Positions 28,182-38,235 are shown, numbered from the stretch's first letter. The stretch is 64,000 nt of DNA from Colwellia sp. 12G3 (GCF_002836775.1 NZ_PJAQ01000068.1:558001-622000), one strand, 5' to 3'. Numbers and translations are program-made. Notes: generated by a model not told the origin, from the letters alone.

Positions 28182-29054
28182 ATGATGACGAAATATTATT
28201 TACTGGTTTTATTTTTACTTACGTTTACCGTACCTTGGTCGTTAACTGCTCAACAAACTACGAAATTTATTAAGCCTAATATCCAGCATGGCGTGCACTA
28301 TCATAAAGTTACCGACATCAGTCAGTATTATGTTTCTGAAAAACTTGATGGTGTTCGTGGCTATTGGAATGGTAAGCAATTACTCACCCGCCAAGGGAAT
28401 TTAATTAATAGTCCTAGCTGGTTTACTCAATACTGGCCTACATCTCCTATTGATGGTGAGCTATGGCTCAATAGAGGCGAATTCCAGGCATTACTTGCTT
28501 GTGTAAGTAAACATAGCGCTGAAGAAAATGAAACGATCAGCTGTTGGGGCAAAGTACGCTTTATGATGTTTGATCTCCCGAAACATCAGGGGGATTTCAA
28601 TGAAAGAGTAAATAAGATGCAGGATTTATTAATACAATTTCCATCACCTTATTTAGCAATGATTAGCCAAGTGAAACTTAAAGATATAAGCGTTCTTGAG
28701 AATAAACTCAATGAAGTCATCGCCAACCAAGGCGAAGGACTTATGCTACACCTTGCCAGTGCACATTATAAAACAGGACGAAATACGGCCTTGATGAAGC
28801 TAAAGAAACATCAAGATGCAGAAGCAACCATCATTGGTCATACAGAAGGAAAAGGTAAGTATAAAGAGTTACTCGGAGCAATCATCGTCAAAACATCGGA
28901 TGGTATTGTTTTCAAGATAGGCTCTGGCTTTAATGATTTTCAACGTGCCCATCCCCCCAAAATAGGCACCATCATCACCTTTAAATATAACGGACTTACC
29001 AGCGCTGGAGTACCAAGGTTTGCCCGTTTTTGGCGTATAAAGAAAACTGAGTAA
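28182..29054 (+). CDS. Exported ATP-dependent DNA ligase (LigE/Lig-E-like)
   Basis: A 290-residue minimal ATP-dependent DNA ligase. The first 24 residues form a signal peptide ending at LTAQQ, so it is predicted to be periplasmic. Motif I is EKLDGVRG with the adenylated lysine K54; LLTRQG and the motif III segment DGELWLNRGEF follow, then EGLMLHLA and LMKLKKHQDAEATIIGH (motif V), and a short OB domain to the end. Such exported minimal ligases occur in many gammaproteobacteria and are suggested to seal nicks in incoming or extracellular DNA. The ATG at 28182 has TGGAGG upstream; an ATG at 28185 is equally possible. Confidence 0.9.
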   Translation: MMTKYYLLVLFLLTFTVPWSLTAQQTTKFIKPNIQHGVHYHKVTDISQYYVSEKLDGVRGYWNGKQLLTRQGNLINSPSWFTQYWPTSPIDGELWLNRGEFQALLACVSKHSAEENETISCWGKVRFMMFDLPKHQGDFNERVNKMQDLLIQFPSPYLAMISQVKLKDISVLENKLNEVIANQGEGLMLHLASAHYKTGRNTALMKLKKHQDAEATIIGHTEGKGKYKELLGAIIVKTSDGIVFKIGSGFNDFQRAHPPKIGTIITFKYNGLTSAGVPRFARFWRIKKTE

Positions 29055-29111
29055 CTGACGACAATATCGGCTAATTATTAACAAACTATCCACTAAGGAG
29101 TAATCATTACA

Positions 29112-30011
29112 TTACTGTGGTTGATAAGTAAAAATTAGAACTTTAAGACCTTTGCCTTCATGCGCTTCTTTAAAAACCACTGGATTTTTAAGTCGTTGTT
29201 CAAAGTGGCAATCAGGGCACTCACGGGCAACTTCTGCTTTTAAGAAGTTCTCATCCAAGTCAGGGGAATTTAAACATAACATCAATTTAGCGCCCGGATT
29301 CATCCACTGTGGAATACGGCGAATAATTTTAGCGTAATCACGCTCTATATTGACACTACCTTTTTGAAATGACGGAGGATCGCAGACTAAAATATCATAG
29401 GGGCCATATTTTTTAATGCGGCTATTCGACTTGAAAATATCTACCCCTTCAAAGATAACTTGCTTGCCCTCTTTTTTTGCCAACTGATTCAGTTGATGGT
29501 TTTCTCTGCCTTTACTTAATGATGCTTTACTGAGATCAATATTAACCGCTTTGGTAGCGCCTCCCGCAATAGCACTTAAAGAAAAAGCACAAGTATAGGC
29601 AAACAGGTTTAGTACATTCTTTCCCTCTGCACGTTGTCTTAACCATTCCCGGCCATTACTCATATCTAAAAACAAACCACTATTTTGTGCCTTGCCAAAT
29701 TCTATATGATAATTAAGTCCCTGCTCGCTCACGATAGTCTTACTTATTGGCTCACCAAGTAATAACTCTGTTGGTGCAAACTTTTCATAACGATGCTGAA
29801 CTTGTACGGAACGACATTCCTTAATCATGGCCTTTAATGCACTCGCTTGTACCGCGAGCCATTCGCTATCAACGGCTTGATATAGGGTGATAAGAACAAC
29901 AGGTGAGAACCAGTCAACATTAATGTGGCTCAAGTTAGGGTAGGCATGCCCTCGACCATGAAATAGTCGTTGGGTATCGGTAAAGTCAGTGCTGGTGATA
30001 TGTTCAATCAT
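29112..30011 (-). CDS. Class I SAM-dependent methyltransferase, RlmI/RlmK-like without PUA domain
   Basis: A 299-residue methyltransferase. The SAM-binding Rossmann core starts at NVLNLFAYTCAFSLSAIAGG and continues NIDLSKASLSKGREN; the catalytic motif IV is ILVCDPPSFQKG. This is the COG1092-type rRNA cytosine methyltransferase core, but the N-terminal PUA domain of RlmI is missing, so the exact substrate is not certain. The catalytic-cysteine region found in RlmI-type enzymes is not clear. The ATG at 30011 lies 85 bases after the transporter stop, beyond a terminator, so it is probably a separate transcript. Confidence 0.85.
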   Translation of the reverse strand: MIEHITSTDFTDTQRLFHGRGHAYPNLSHINVDWFSPVVLITLYQAVDSEWLAVQASALKAMIKECRSVQVQHRYEKFAPTELLLGEPISKTIVSEQGLNYHIEFGKAQNSGLFLDMSNGREWLRQRAEGKNVLNLFAYTCAFSLSAIAGGATKAVNIDLSKASLSKGRENHQLNQLAKKEGKQVIFEGVDIFKSNSRIKKYGPYDILVCDPPSFQKGSVNIERDYAKIIRRIPQWMNPGAKLMLCLNSPDLDENFLKAEVARECPDCHFEQRLKNPVVFKEAHEGKGLKVLIFTYQPQ

Positions 30012-30039
30012 GGCGTGGTATCGGATAATTAATAATAAA

Positions 30040-30074
30040 AAACGCCCAATAATAACATTTACTATTGGGCGTTT
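30040..30074 (-). terminator. Intrinsic terminator after the sodium-dependent transporter
   Basis: A 12-bp stem has arms 30040-30051 and 30063-30074 with an 11-base loop. Read on the minus strand it ends in a U-tract (GTTTTTTATT). It lies 22 bases past the transporter stop. Confidence 0.92.
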
Positions 30075-30095
30075 ATATCTGTTAAGACGTTTTAG

Positions 30096-31520
30096 CTAAA
30101 AACCAAAGAGATTAAGCGAAAAAAACTTTGTTGCGACAGTATTAACAAAAATAAGCAGTACAATAACAGGAATAAAAGTACCTAAGGAAAAGTTAATATA
30201 CTTTTCCACCCATGAGCCTTTATAGTTTTCATTGCCGATACTTAATTCTTGAGACAATTGCTTCTTCTTCCAGCGGTAACTAACAAAAACGCACAAGAGA
30301 AAACCATTAAGCGGTAAAATTGTATCGTAAAAAACATCATAAATAACATCAAAAAATGACTTGGTACCGCCCGCGTAGGAGGTAAACTCTGTAAAAAATG
30401 ACAACATACCAAAAGATGCAATGGCGAATAAGGTAAGCACACCTGCAGTAACCGTTAAGTAACCTAATGCTTTTTTCCGACTGTGCTTTTTCTCCGTTAC
30501 TAAATATGAGACAGGCACTTCAATAATGGAAACTAACGAAGTGATTGCGGCAAAGAATACTAATAAGAAAAAGAATGTAGCCACGGCACTAGCGCCAGCA
30601 TAGCCCAATGAAGCTTGTAGTGCTAAAAATATCTTAGGTAGAAAGGTAAAAATTAATGACACGGAACTGTCACTTAGTTCACTTGGATTAATTTCAGGAT
30701 TAAATGAAAACACTGCAGGTAAAATCATCAAGCCTGCAATAAAAGCCACACTGGTATCAGTAATAGCCACTAACTTAGCAGAATTAGGGATATTGGTTTG
30801 TTTATTAATATATGAGCCATAGGTTATTAATATCCCCATACCTAAAGATAAGGAGAAAAAGGCTTGTGATAAAGCGCCATTAATTACACTCGGCGTTATT
30901 TTATTAATATCAGGCACTAAGAAAAAGGTAACCCCTGCCATGGCATTATCCAGCGATAATACAAACAACACCATTATAACTAACATGCCAAGCAAGGCTG
31001 GCATTAATATTTTAGCGGCTTTTTCAATTCCATCTTTTACCCCCGCAGCCAAAATAAAACTGACAATGCCTGCTACAGCGACTAAAGCAACATATAGATA
31101 GGGGCTGTTAATAAACTCACCAAAACCAGCATCACTTGCTAAGTAATCTAAGTGGCCCGTTACCGTTAAAGCAATGTAACCAAAAATCCACACAGTGATC
31201 ACCATATAAAATACAGCGATCATAAAGGGAGTTAATACACCTAAAAATCCAGCAGCTCCCCACAGTTTACTGTCTTTACTTAATGTTTTGAATGCACCAA
31301 CAGGCTCTTTAGCCGTATTACGTCCAACAGCCATTTCAGCAATCATGACAGGTAAACAAATAAGAAACACAAATAGCGCATACATTAGCAAAAATGCTCC
31401 GCCACCATTTTTAGCAGCGTTAACCGGAAAACCTACTAAATTACCTATACCAACAGCAGAACCTGCAGCAGCTAAAATAAAGCCAATTCTCGAGCTAAAA
31501 TGCTCTCTTGAAGCCGACAT
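30096..31520 (-). CDS. Sodium-dependent transporter, NSS (SNF) family
   Basis: A 474-residue inner-membrane symporter of the neurotransmitter:sodium symporter family with about 11-12 hydrophobic spans. The family start signature FILAAAGSAVGIGNLVGFP (residues ~14-32) forms the unwound TM1 and sodium site; NGGGAFLLMY, then GILITYGSYI and the TM8 sodium-site region follow. Members carry amino acids or related solutes; the substrate here cannot be assigned. The ATG at 31520 has AAAGGAT upstream on the minus strand. It is followed by its own terminator. Confidence 0.93.
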   Translation of the reverse strand: MSASREHFSSRIGFILAAAGSAVGIGNLVGFPVNAAKNGGGAFLLMYALFVFLICLPVMIAEMAVGRNTAKEPVGAFKTLSKDSKLWGAAGFLGVLTPFMIAVFYMVITVWIFGYIALTVTGHLDYLASDAGFGEFINSPYLYVALVAVAGIVSFILAAGVKDGIEKAAKILMPALLGMLVIMVLFVLSLDNAMAGVTFFLVPDINKITPSVINGALSQAFFSLSLGMGILITYGSYINKQTNIPNSAKLVAITDTSVAFIAGLMILPAVFSFNPEINPSELSDSSVSLIFTFLPKIFLALQASLGYAGASAVATFFFLLVFFAAITSLVSIIEVPVSYLVTEKKHSRKKALGYLTVTAGVLTLFAIASFGMLSFFTEFTSYAGGTKSFFDVIYDVFYDTILPLNGFLLCVFVSYRWKKKQLSQELSIGNENYKGSWVEKYINFSLGTFIPVIVLLIFVNTVATKFFSLNLFGF

Positions 31521-31782
31521 ACTTATCCTTTTTTTATAATTATTATGAATACGTGATAAAATTGAACTCTCGATGCTAACAAGCTTTACTGGCTTTGTCT
31601 TCTTTTTCGCTAAGCTTTTCTATTACCAAAAAAGTACTATTTTTAAAAATTGTAAAGTTAACTTGAGTGCACTCATAAGTGAGGGTTAAAATAAAGCATA
31701 CTGTTTTAAGTTTTCCTATCTTCACGTTTCTCGCTTTATAAAGTAAAACTATATTTAACTAAGTTTATAGGTTCATCTCTTC

Positions 31783-32679
31783 ATGAAAAAATTAGTATTC
31801 ATTATCAACCTGCTGGTTTTTTTTGGTTATACCGCTAATAGTTATGCACAAACAAAAGTGCTCTGGTATAGCGATAGTATAAAAAGATCTGCTCAGCTAA
31901 CTGAAGATACCAGTGTTCCTATATCTGTCTTAGCAGATACCACCCGCTTATTGATGAAATCTCTACCTCAATATAAATTTAGTAGTGAATTTGCTCAAAG
32001 TCCGCGTATTACCCGACTATTAAAAAAGCTTCCTAATAGTTGTGCTCCTAATAGGATGAAAACGCCAAAACGATTAGAAAACAATATTTACAGTTTACCG
32101 CTTAATATTTCTCTAGGCTTGCGTCTCTATTTTAAACAAGATACTCGATCGGGTGTTTTGTCTCAAAATACATTTACTAGTGGACAACAAATAATATCAT
32201 TAGCTTCATTGTTTACGGGTAAATCTACTTATGTCTTAGGTGTTGATGACGGTCGCTCTTTTGGTGTTTTCTTAGATGAACAGATCGCTGCACTTGAAAA
32301 GCACAACCTTGTAGTAAGAAGAGGCGGTGTAGCGACTAAATCTCTGGTTAAAATGCTGCTAAAAAACAGAATCGACTATATGATTGAATATCCCGTCAGT
32401 GTTAATGAGGCGCTAAATGACAACCCAACAGACATAAAGCTAGAATCATTACGCATTGCAAGTTCTCCCGATTATATAATAGGTTATGTCGCCTGCCACA
32501 AAGGTTCATTAGGACAAAAAATTATCGAAGACATTAATAGAGAACTACAAAAACTTTATAGTAGTTATCCATTTTATCAAGCACACATTCGATATTTAGA
32601 TAAGACTGATTTAGTCGACTTTAACCGAACTTATCAAGAAGTATTTAACGTGGCTATCCCGTTAAAGATAAGCCACTAA
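31783..32679 (+). CDS. Exported solute-binding-like protein (TIGR02285-type)
   Basis: A 298-residue periplasmic protein with a signal peptide ending near SYAQT. Two-lobe solute-binding-protein features are visible: LNISLGLRLYFKQ, STYVLGVDDGRSFGVFLDE and YMIEYPVSVNEAL, the last typical of the TIGR02285 family. No transporter genes flank it, so it may be a signalling or orphan binding protein. It is convergent with HDOD paralog 2. Similar stand-alone proteins lie at 50640-51398 and 57029-57790. Confidence 0.75.
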   Translation: MKKLVFIINLLVFFGYTANSYAQTKVLWYSDSIKRSAQLTEDTSVPISVLADTTRLLMKSLPQYKFSSEFAQSPRITRLLKKLPNSCAPNRMKTPKRLENNIYSLPLNISLGLRLYFKQDTRSGVLSQNTFTSGQQIISLASLFTGKSTYVLGVDDGRSFGVFLDEQIAALEKHNLVVRRGGVATKSLVKMLLKNRIDYMIEYPVSVNEALNDNPTDIKLESLRIASSPDYIIGYVACHKGSLGQKIIEDINRELQKLYSSYPFYQAHIRYLDKTDLVDFNRTYQEVFNVAIPLKISH

Positions 32680-32753
32680 TAATTACATTACCCAAATAAT
32701 AAAAAAACCTACTAACTTAGTTGTCATAAACACATAAGATTAACCTACTGAAA

Positions 32754-33596
32754 TTACCTAGAAAAAAGTTTGGGGTTCATAATAGACAAAATACTTGTCG
32801 CTTCTTTTCCCGCAAAATCAGCAGCTTGCATTATATCCTCAGAAGAGAGACCTAGCGGTCTACATAAAGATTCATCAATCACTTCTTCATACAAAAATTC
32901 TTCACTGTGACTATCAATCAATGCCAATCGAGAGGCTAGATTTAAGATTTTTACATCTTTATTAATTTCGATATTTGAAGCTGCATTAAAATGTCTTATA
33001 GGTAATATTATTTTTTCAGGCAACTGCCAAATTTTTAACAAGTCGGCTGAAACATCCGTATAGGTAAAACCTAGTGCAAGCTCTTGCAGCGACCAAGGAA
33101 GTTGATTTTTATCATAGTTCTCACACCGTTGAGCCAGTTCAGGACTTATTTTGGCGACTAACAATTCACCAAAGTTTTGTAATAAACCGGCCACAAATAA
33201 TCGTTCAATATCACGAATCCCTGCGCTAATCGCAAGGTTTTTGGAGGCTAGACCACAATAAACACTCATCCGCCAAAAGCGTTTCAAATCAATGGCTTGA
33301 TTTTCAAAATGTTTAAAAGCAGAGGCGGCAACATCGACCAGCATCATATTATAAATGGCTTGTGTACCAATAATGGTGATGGCGCGAGAGATAGTACTAA
33401 TTTCACCCGGGAAGCTATAAATGGCGCTGTTGGCTATTTGCAGTAACCTAGAAGTCATAGAAGGATCAATACCTATAACATCAGCAAAATCAGAAATTTC
33501 AGAGTTTTCATCAGCCATTAATGCTTTTACTTTAAAGCAAGCATCTGGCAAAGCAAATGAGCCATTAGCTTGCAATGCATAATCATGTGCGTTCAT
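32754..33596 (-). CDS. HDOD domain protein, paralog 2
   Basis: A 280-residue stand-alone HDOD protein paralogous to the one at 23860-24711: EISDFADVIGIDPSMTSRLLQIANSAIY, TIIGTQAIYNMML and FVAGLLQNFGELLVAKI align segment by segment. No second domain is seen. HDOD proteins often link cyclic-nucleotide or stress signalling to motility or biofilm decisions, but nothing here shows the partner. The ATG at 33596 has AAGGAT just upstream (minus strand). Confidence 0.87.
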   Translation of the reverse strand: MNAHDYALQANGSFALPDACFKVKALMADENSEISDFADVIGIDPSMTSRLLQIANSAIYSFPGEISTISRAITIIGTQAIYNMMLVDVAASAFKHFENQAIDLKRFWRMSVYCGLASKNLAISAGIRDIERLFVAGLLQNFGELLVAKISPELAQRCENYDKNQLPWSLQELALGFTYTDVSADLLKIWQLPEKIILPIRHFNAASNIEINKDVKILNLASRLALIDSHSEEFLYEEVIDESLCRPLGLSSEDIMQAADFAGKEATSILSIMNPKLFSR

Positions 33597-33782
33597 AGTT
33601 ATCCTTTGATGTCAGTTTGCTATATGTAAGCTACTTAAATATATAGCAAAACTTACCTAGGTTAACAATATTTCTTTACTTTTAAAGTACAATTATAAAG
33701 TAGTACCCGTTTCATTAATTACGTGATCTACTTTAATACTTGGATAGTAGCCATTCAATATAAGATGGCATAAACAAAAGCA

Positions 33783-34256
33783 TTATAACGGCACGCCACT
33801 GTCTTGCTTAATGTGCTCAGTCACCATGTAAGTACTTGTTTGTGAAATGTCAGGTAGATCACCTATTTTTTCAAGCAGCAAACGATAGCTCTCAATATCA
33901 GAAAAGCGAATTTTCAACAAATAATCATAGCCCCCTGCAATTAAATGACACTCAACCACGCCCTTAATCGTGACAATTTCTTTTTTAAATGATTTAAAGC
34001 TCGAAGATGTACTTCGGCTTAGCGTAACTTGAATAAACGCAGTCATACCATAATTAAGTTTTCTGGCATTTAATAAAGCACTATACCCCTCAATATAACC
34101 TTCATTTTCTAGCCGTCTTACCCTATCTAAACAAGGACTAGCACTTAGGTTAACCTTTTTTGCCAGATCAACATTTGAAATTCTACCCTCGGCTTGTAGT
34201 GTAGATAAGATTACTTTATCAATGCGATCTAAGGGTTTTGTTTTGTTATCACTCAT
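33783..34256 (-). CDS. Lrp/AsnC family transcriptional regulator, possibly of putA
   Basis: A 157-residue Lrp-type regulator: an N-terminal HTH (RIDKVILSTLQAEGRISNVDLAKKV, followed by the recognition helix SPCLDRVRRLENEG) and a C-terminal RAM ligand-binding domain with GVVECHLIAGGYDYLLKI. It lies directly downstream of putA on the same strand, past a terminator. Lrp-type PutR regulators of proline catabolism are known, and the PutA here lacks its own DNA-binding domain, so this gene is a reasonable candidate for controlling putA. That link is inference. Confidence 0.9.
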   Translation of the reverse strand: MSDNKTKPLDRIDKVILSTLQAEGRISNVDLAKKVNLSASPCLDRVRRLENEGYIEGYSALLNARKLNYGMTAFIQVTLSRSTSSSFKSFKKEIVTIKGVVECHLIAGGYDYLLKIRFSDIESYRLLLEKIGDLPDISQTSTYMVTEHIKQDSGVPL

Positions 34257-34319
34257 AAAGTTACTATTTCATAGGGAATAATATCCATTTTGCCATATTT
34301 ACTATCACATAAAAACAAA

Positions 34320-34358
34320 AAAACGCGAAGCTACCTTGAGGAAGTAACTTCGCGTTTT
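34320..34358 (-). terminator. Intrinsic terminator after putA
   Basis: A long stem has outer arms 34320-34330 and 34348-34358 (AAAACGCGAAG and complement), partly extended inward. On the minus strand it is followed by TTTTTTTGTTTTT. It lies 50 bases past the putA stop. Confidence 0.92.
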
Positions 34359-34407
34359 ATATTGAGTAATCCTTGGGGGTTACTCTATTTACTTAACTAT
34401 TTTCTAT

Positions 34408-37400
34408 TTAATCTTCTTCTACGAGTGTCATCAATGAAGTATTACCACCTGAAGCGGTGGTATCTATACTAATTGTTTTTTCAGTAACCAAACGCTGAAT
34501 TAGGTTATCAAAATATTCAGAGCTTATTACTGGCAAAATAGCCCCCTCGCGTTGCGCTAACTTTTCACTAATGTAGTGCTTACTTGCACAATGGCTATCA
34601 ACAACAACACCTGACAAAGCAGGATGAGCGAGCATAGTTTCTAAATGACATTGTCTAGCTACCTGAAAAACATCCTTATCTGCGCCTGTGGAAACAAACT
34701 TATCTTTAAATACTAATGATTCTTGATAGAATAAATCCGAAACAACAGCAATAACTGTATTGCCTGTGGCAAGCGCGGTTACAATAGATTGTACCCAGAA
34801 ATGGAAACTCACATTATCATCCGCGTAACAAATAATATTACCGCGGTTTTCCAAATAAATGATATTTGACTCACCCGTTGGCCCAGGTAATTGTACCGGT
34901 TTTTTCATTCGTTTTTCAATATCAATAAGCTGTGAGCGCGCCGCGGCTAGGGTAAGGTTTAAATCGTCCGCTAAATCATCAACAATGCCAACATGAGCAA
35001 TTTTAGCAAGTAACTGACGAACACAAGAGATCCGGGTGTTCAGCTCAGTAGTGCGCCACTCTTTTTCTGCCCAATTTGCTTTATCCATAATGCGTGTTGC
35101 TTCATGCTTATCTGCTGCATCACCCGTTAAGGTAGCTAACCTTGCTGCCGTTAAAGTAAACTTATTTTCATCGGGTGTTGATTTCTCTTTCACCAAACGA
35201 GTTAAGTAGTTTGGACCGCCAGCTTTAGGACCCGTACCTGAAAGACCACGACCACCAAAAGGTTGCACACCAACAATAGCGCCAATCATATTACGGTTAA
35301 TGTAAATATTTCCCGCGCGTGATAATTTTGCTAGCTCAATGGCTCTATGTTCAATACGGGTATGTATGCCCATAGTCAAACCAAAACCAGTACCATTAAT
35401 TTTATCTACAACACTTTCTATTTCATTACCTTTGAAGCGAACAATATGCACACAAGGACCAAATACTTCTTTTTTAAGTACGCTAATATCATCAATTTCA
35501 TACAAGCGTGGAGCAAAGAAAAAATGACCATCTTCATCTACCACATCATCCGAGAGTTCACATTGATATAATAATTTGCCATGTAATTTCATATAATCGC
35601 TATGAGCATTTAATGCATCAAGTGCTTTTTGGTCGATAACAGGACCAACATCAGTACTTAACTTCGCAGGATTACCTACATGTAATTCAGCTAATGCGCC
35701 TTGTAGCATGGCAATGACACTATCCGCAATATCTTCTTGTAAAAAGAGTACGCGTAGTGCCGAACAACGTTGACCGGCACTTTGGAAACCCGACGAAATA
35801 ACATCATCTACGACTTGTTCAGGTAATGCCGTCGAGTCAACAATCATACAGTTTTGACCACCCGTTTCCGCTATAAATGGCACTTGATCACCACCACGCT
35901 CGGCTAGGGTTTGTGAAATATGAGTACCTGTTTCTGTAGAACCAGTAAACATTACTGTTTGAATACGGCTATCAGGGATTATGGTATTACCTACTGCACT
36001 GCCACGGGCAATCACGGCTTGCACTACATTTTTAGGTAAACCAACTGACTTCATCAACTCAATAGTACGCAGCGCAATTAAGCCGGTTTGTTCTGCAGGT
36101 TTTGCTAATACTGTATTACCTGTAGCAATTGCCGCTGCAACTTGACCTAAGAATATAGCGAGCGGGAAGTTCCATGGGCTAATACATAACACAACACCAC
36201 GTGGTTCAAGTCTGTCATCTTCACTTAACTCTAATGCTCTAGCGGCATAGTAACGACAAAAATCTACCGCTTCACGCACTTCATCGATACCATCTTGAGC
36301 GACTTTACCCGCCTCTTTGATACAAAGTGCAATAAGCTCATCCATATGGCGTTCTAAAATATCACCAATACGACAAAGCAATGCAGCCCGCTCAGCAACC
36401 GGTGTTTTTGACCAAGTACTAAAAGCTGCTTCAGCATTATCAATCATCGCCAACATATCATCTTTACTTGCATGCTGATGGAAACCAATAATTTCACTAC
36501 GATTTGCGGGGTTCATCACCGCATTAGCCCCTTCAGGAACTTCATTCTTATTTAATAAATGGTCAACAAACCAAGCATCTAAAGACGTTTTTAATGGCGT
36601 AAGTTCATTAATATCCGTTAGGTCTAAGCCTTTAGAATTATCACGACCTTTTTCACCCTCACCTTGGTAAAGATCAATAGGCTTGATAATTTGATTGTTG
36701 TACTTAAGTTTAAGACGTTGAGTTTTTTCTACCGGATCTTCTAATAATGACTCTACTGGTTGTGATTCATCAACAATGGCATTAACAAATGAAGAGTTCG
36801 CGCCATTTTCTAATAAACGACGAACTAAATATGCCAGTAAGTCTTCATGATGACCTACCGGTGCATAAATTCGACATTGAATACTTTCATCTTTAACAAT
36901 TTGGTCATATAGAGAATCGCCCATGCCATGTAGACATTGGAATTCGAAACCCGCTTTATCATCGCCCGCCAATTCAACTATAGTAGCGGCAGTGTAAGCA
37001 TTATGGGTCGCAAATTGTGGATAGATTGTATCGCGATATTCTAATAATTTATTCGCACAAGCATGGTAAGACACATCCGTAGACGACTTACGGGTAAAGA
37101 CCGGAAAGTGACTTAGACCATCTTTTTGAGCATTTTTAATTTCAGTGTCCCAATAAGCACCTTTAACCAAACGTACCATCATTTTACGTTCCGTACGCAA
37201 CGTTAAGTCACGTAACCAATCAACGACATGAATAGCGCGCTTTTGATAAGCTTGCAGTGCTAAACCAAAACCTTCCCAGTCACCAAGGTCAGTATCAGTA
37301 AATACTGCTTCAATAATATCTAATGAAATATCTAAACGCTCAGATTCCTCTGCATCAACCGTTAAGCCAATATTATATTGCTTAGCCTGTAAACATAGCG

Positions 37401-38235
37401 CCTTTAGTTTAGGCACTATCTCTGTCATAACACGCTCTTTATGAGAGAATTCATAACGTGGATGAATAGCAGACAGCTTAATTGAAATACCCGGTACTTT
37501 TCGAGGATCATTCTTGCCAGAGGCGACAGCAACCTCACCGATAGCGGTAATAGCATCTTCATAAGCTTTAAGATACATATTGGCGTCGCTCATAGTACGT
37601 GCACCTTCACCTAGCATATCGTAAGAATAAACATAGCCTTGTTGCTCTTTAGTCGCAGCACGATCGGTGGCGTCTTTAATGGTTTCACCCATAACAAACT
37701 GTTTGCCCATAATTTTCATGGCATAGTTCATTGATTTTCGAATAACAGGTTCACCTAAACGGCCAACCGTTTTTTTCAATAGGCCGAATTGCTCTTTTTT
37801 TCGCTTATCAGCGTAATTAACCATAGAGCCAGTGATTAATAGCCCCCAAGAAGAGGCATTTACAAACAGTGAGTCACTTGCACCTAGATGCGCGCTCCAC
37901 TTGCCTTGAGAAATTTTATCGCGAATAAGCTCATCTTGCGTATGCTTATCTGGCACGCGCAATAACGCTTCAGCCAAACACATCAATACCACACCTTCTT
38001 CAGAAGAAAGTGAATATTCATTAAGTAGCGAGTCAATTGCACCATTACCTTCTTGGTCTTGGCGAATTTGTAATACCATTTTACGCGCTCTGTCCCAGGC
38101 ACGACTTCGTGCACTTACGTTTACTTCAGCAGCGGGTAATATGTGGTCAACGGCAACATTTTCGTCAATACGGTAGAATTCACGAATTTTTTGTCTGATC
38201 GGGCAATCTGTAACTAATGAACCAGTAAAAAGCAT
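34408..38235 (-). CDS. putA: Bifunctional proline dehydrogenase / glutamate-semialdehyde dehydrogenase PutA (no DNA-binding domain)
   Basis: About 1275 residues from the ATG at 38235 (GAGGAT upstream; the frame opens 81 bases earlier). It oxidises proline to glutamate in two steps at the inner membrane. The FAD-dependent proline dehydrogenase barrel spans about residues 150-490 (GARTMSDANMYLKAYE, VRLVKGAYWDTEI, QCLHGMGD). The aldehyde dehydrogenase follows, with catalytic C824 in SAGQRCSALR and FTGSTETG for NAD. A C-terminal aldehyde-dehydrogenase-like domain ends TASGGNTSLMTLVEED. The N-terminus lacks the ribbon-helix-helix domain of E. coli PutA, so this is the non-autoregulating, type B-like form. 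An Lrp-type gene lies downstream. Confidence 0.94.
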   Translation of the reverse strand: MLFTGSLVTDCPIRQKIREFYRIDENVAVDHILPAAEVNVSARSRAWDRARKMVLQIRQDQEGNGAIDSLLNEYSLSSEEGVVLMCLAEALLRVPDKHTQDELIRDKISQGKWSAHLGASDSLFVNASSWGLLITGSMVNYADKRKKEQFGLLKKTVGRLGEPVIRKSMNYAMKIMGKQFVMGETIKDATDRAATKEQQGYVYSYDMLGEGARTMSDANMYLKAYEDAITAIGEVAVASGKNDPRKVPGISIKLSAIHPRYEFSHKERVMTEIVPKLKALCLQAKQYNIGLTVDAEESERLDISLDIIEAVFTDTDLGDWEGFGLALQAYQKRAIHVVDWLRDLTLRTERKMMVRLVKGAYWDTEIKNAQKDGLSHFPVFTRKSSTDVSYHACANKLLEYRDTIYPQFATHNAYTAATIVELAGDDKAGFEFQCLHGMGDSLYDQIVKDESIQCRIYAPVGHHEDLLAYLVRRLLENGANSSFVNAIVDESQPVESLLEDPVEKTQRLKLKYNNQIIKPIDLYQGEGEKGRDNSKGLDLTDINELTPLKTSLDAWFVDHLLNKNEVPEGANAVMNPANRSEIIGFHQHASKDDMLAMIDNAEAAFSTWSKTPVAERAALLCRIGDILERHMDELIALCIKEAGKVAQDGIDEVREAVDFCRYYAARALELSEDDRLEPRGVVLCISPWNFPLAIFLGQVAAAIATGNTVLAKPAEQTGLIALRTIELMKSVGLPKNVVQAVIARGSAVGNTIIPDSRIQTVMFTGSTETGTHISQTLAERGGDQVPFIAETGGQNCMIVDSTALPEQVVDDVISSGFQSAGQRCSALRVLFLQEDIADSVIAMLQGALAELHVGNPAKLSTDVGPVIDQKALDALNAHSDYMKLHGKLLYQCELSDDVVDEDGHFFFAPRLYEIDDISVLKKEVFGPCVHIVRFKGNEIESVVDKINGTGFGLTMGIHTRIEHRAIELAKLSRAGNIYINRNMIGAIVGVQPFGGRGLSGTGPKAGGPNYLTRLVKEKSTPDENKFTLTAARLATLTGDAADKHEATRIMDKANWAEKEWRTTELNTRISCVRQLLAKIAHVGIVDDLADDLNLTLAAARSQLIDIEKRMKKPVQLPGPTGESNIIYLENRGNIICYADDNVSFHFWVQSIVTALATGNTVIAVVSDLFYQESLVFKDKFVSTGADKDVFQVARQCHLETMLAHPALSGVVVDSHCASKHYISEKLAQREGAILPVISSEYFDNLIQRLVTEKTISIDTTASGGNTSLMTLVEED

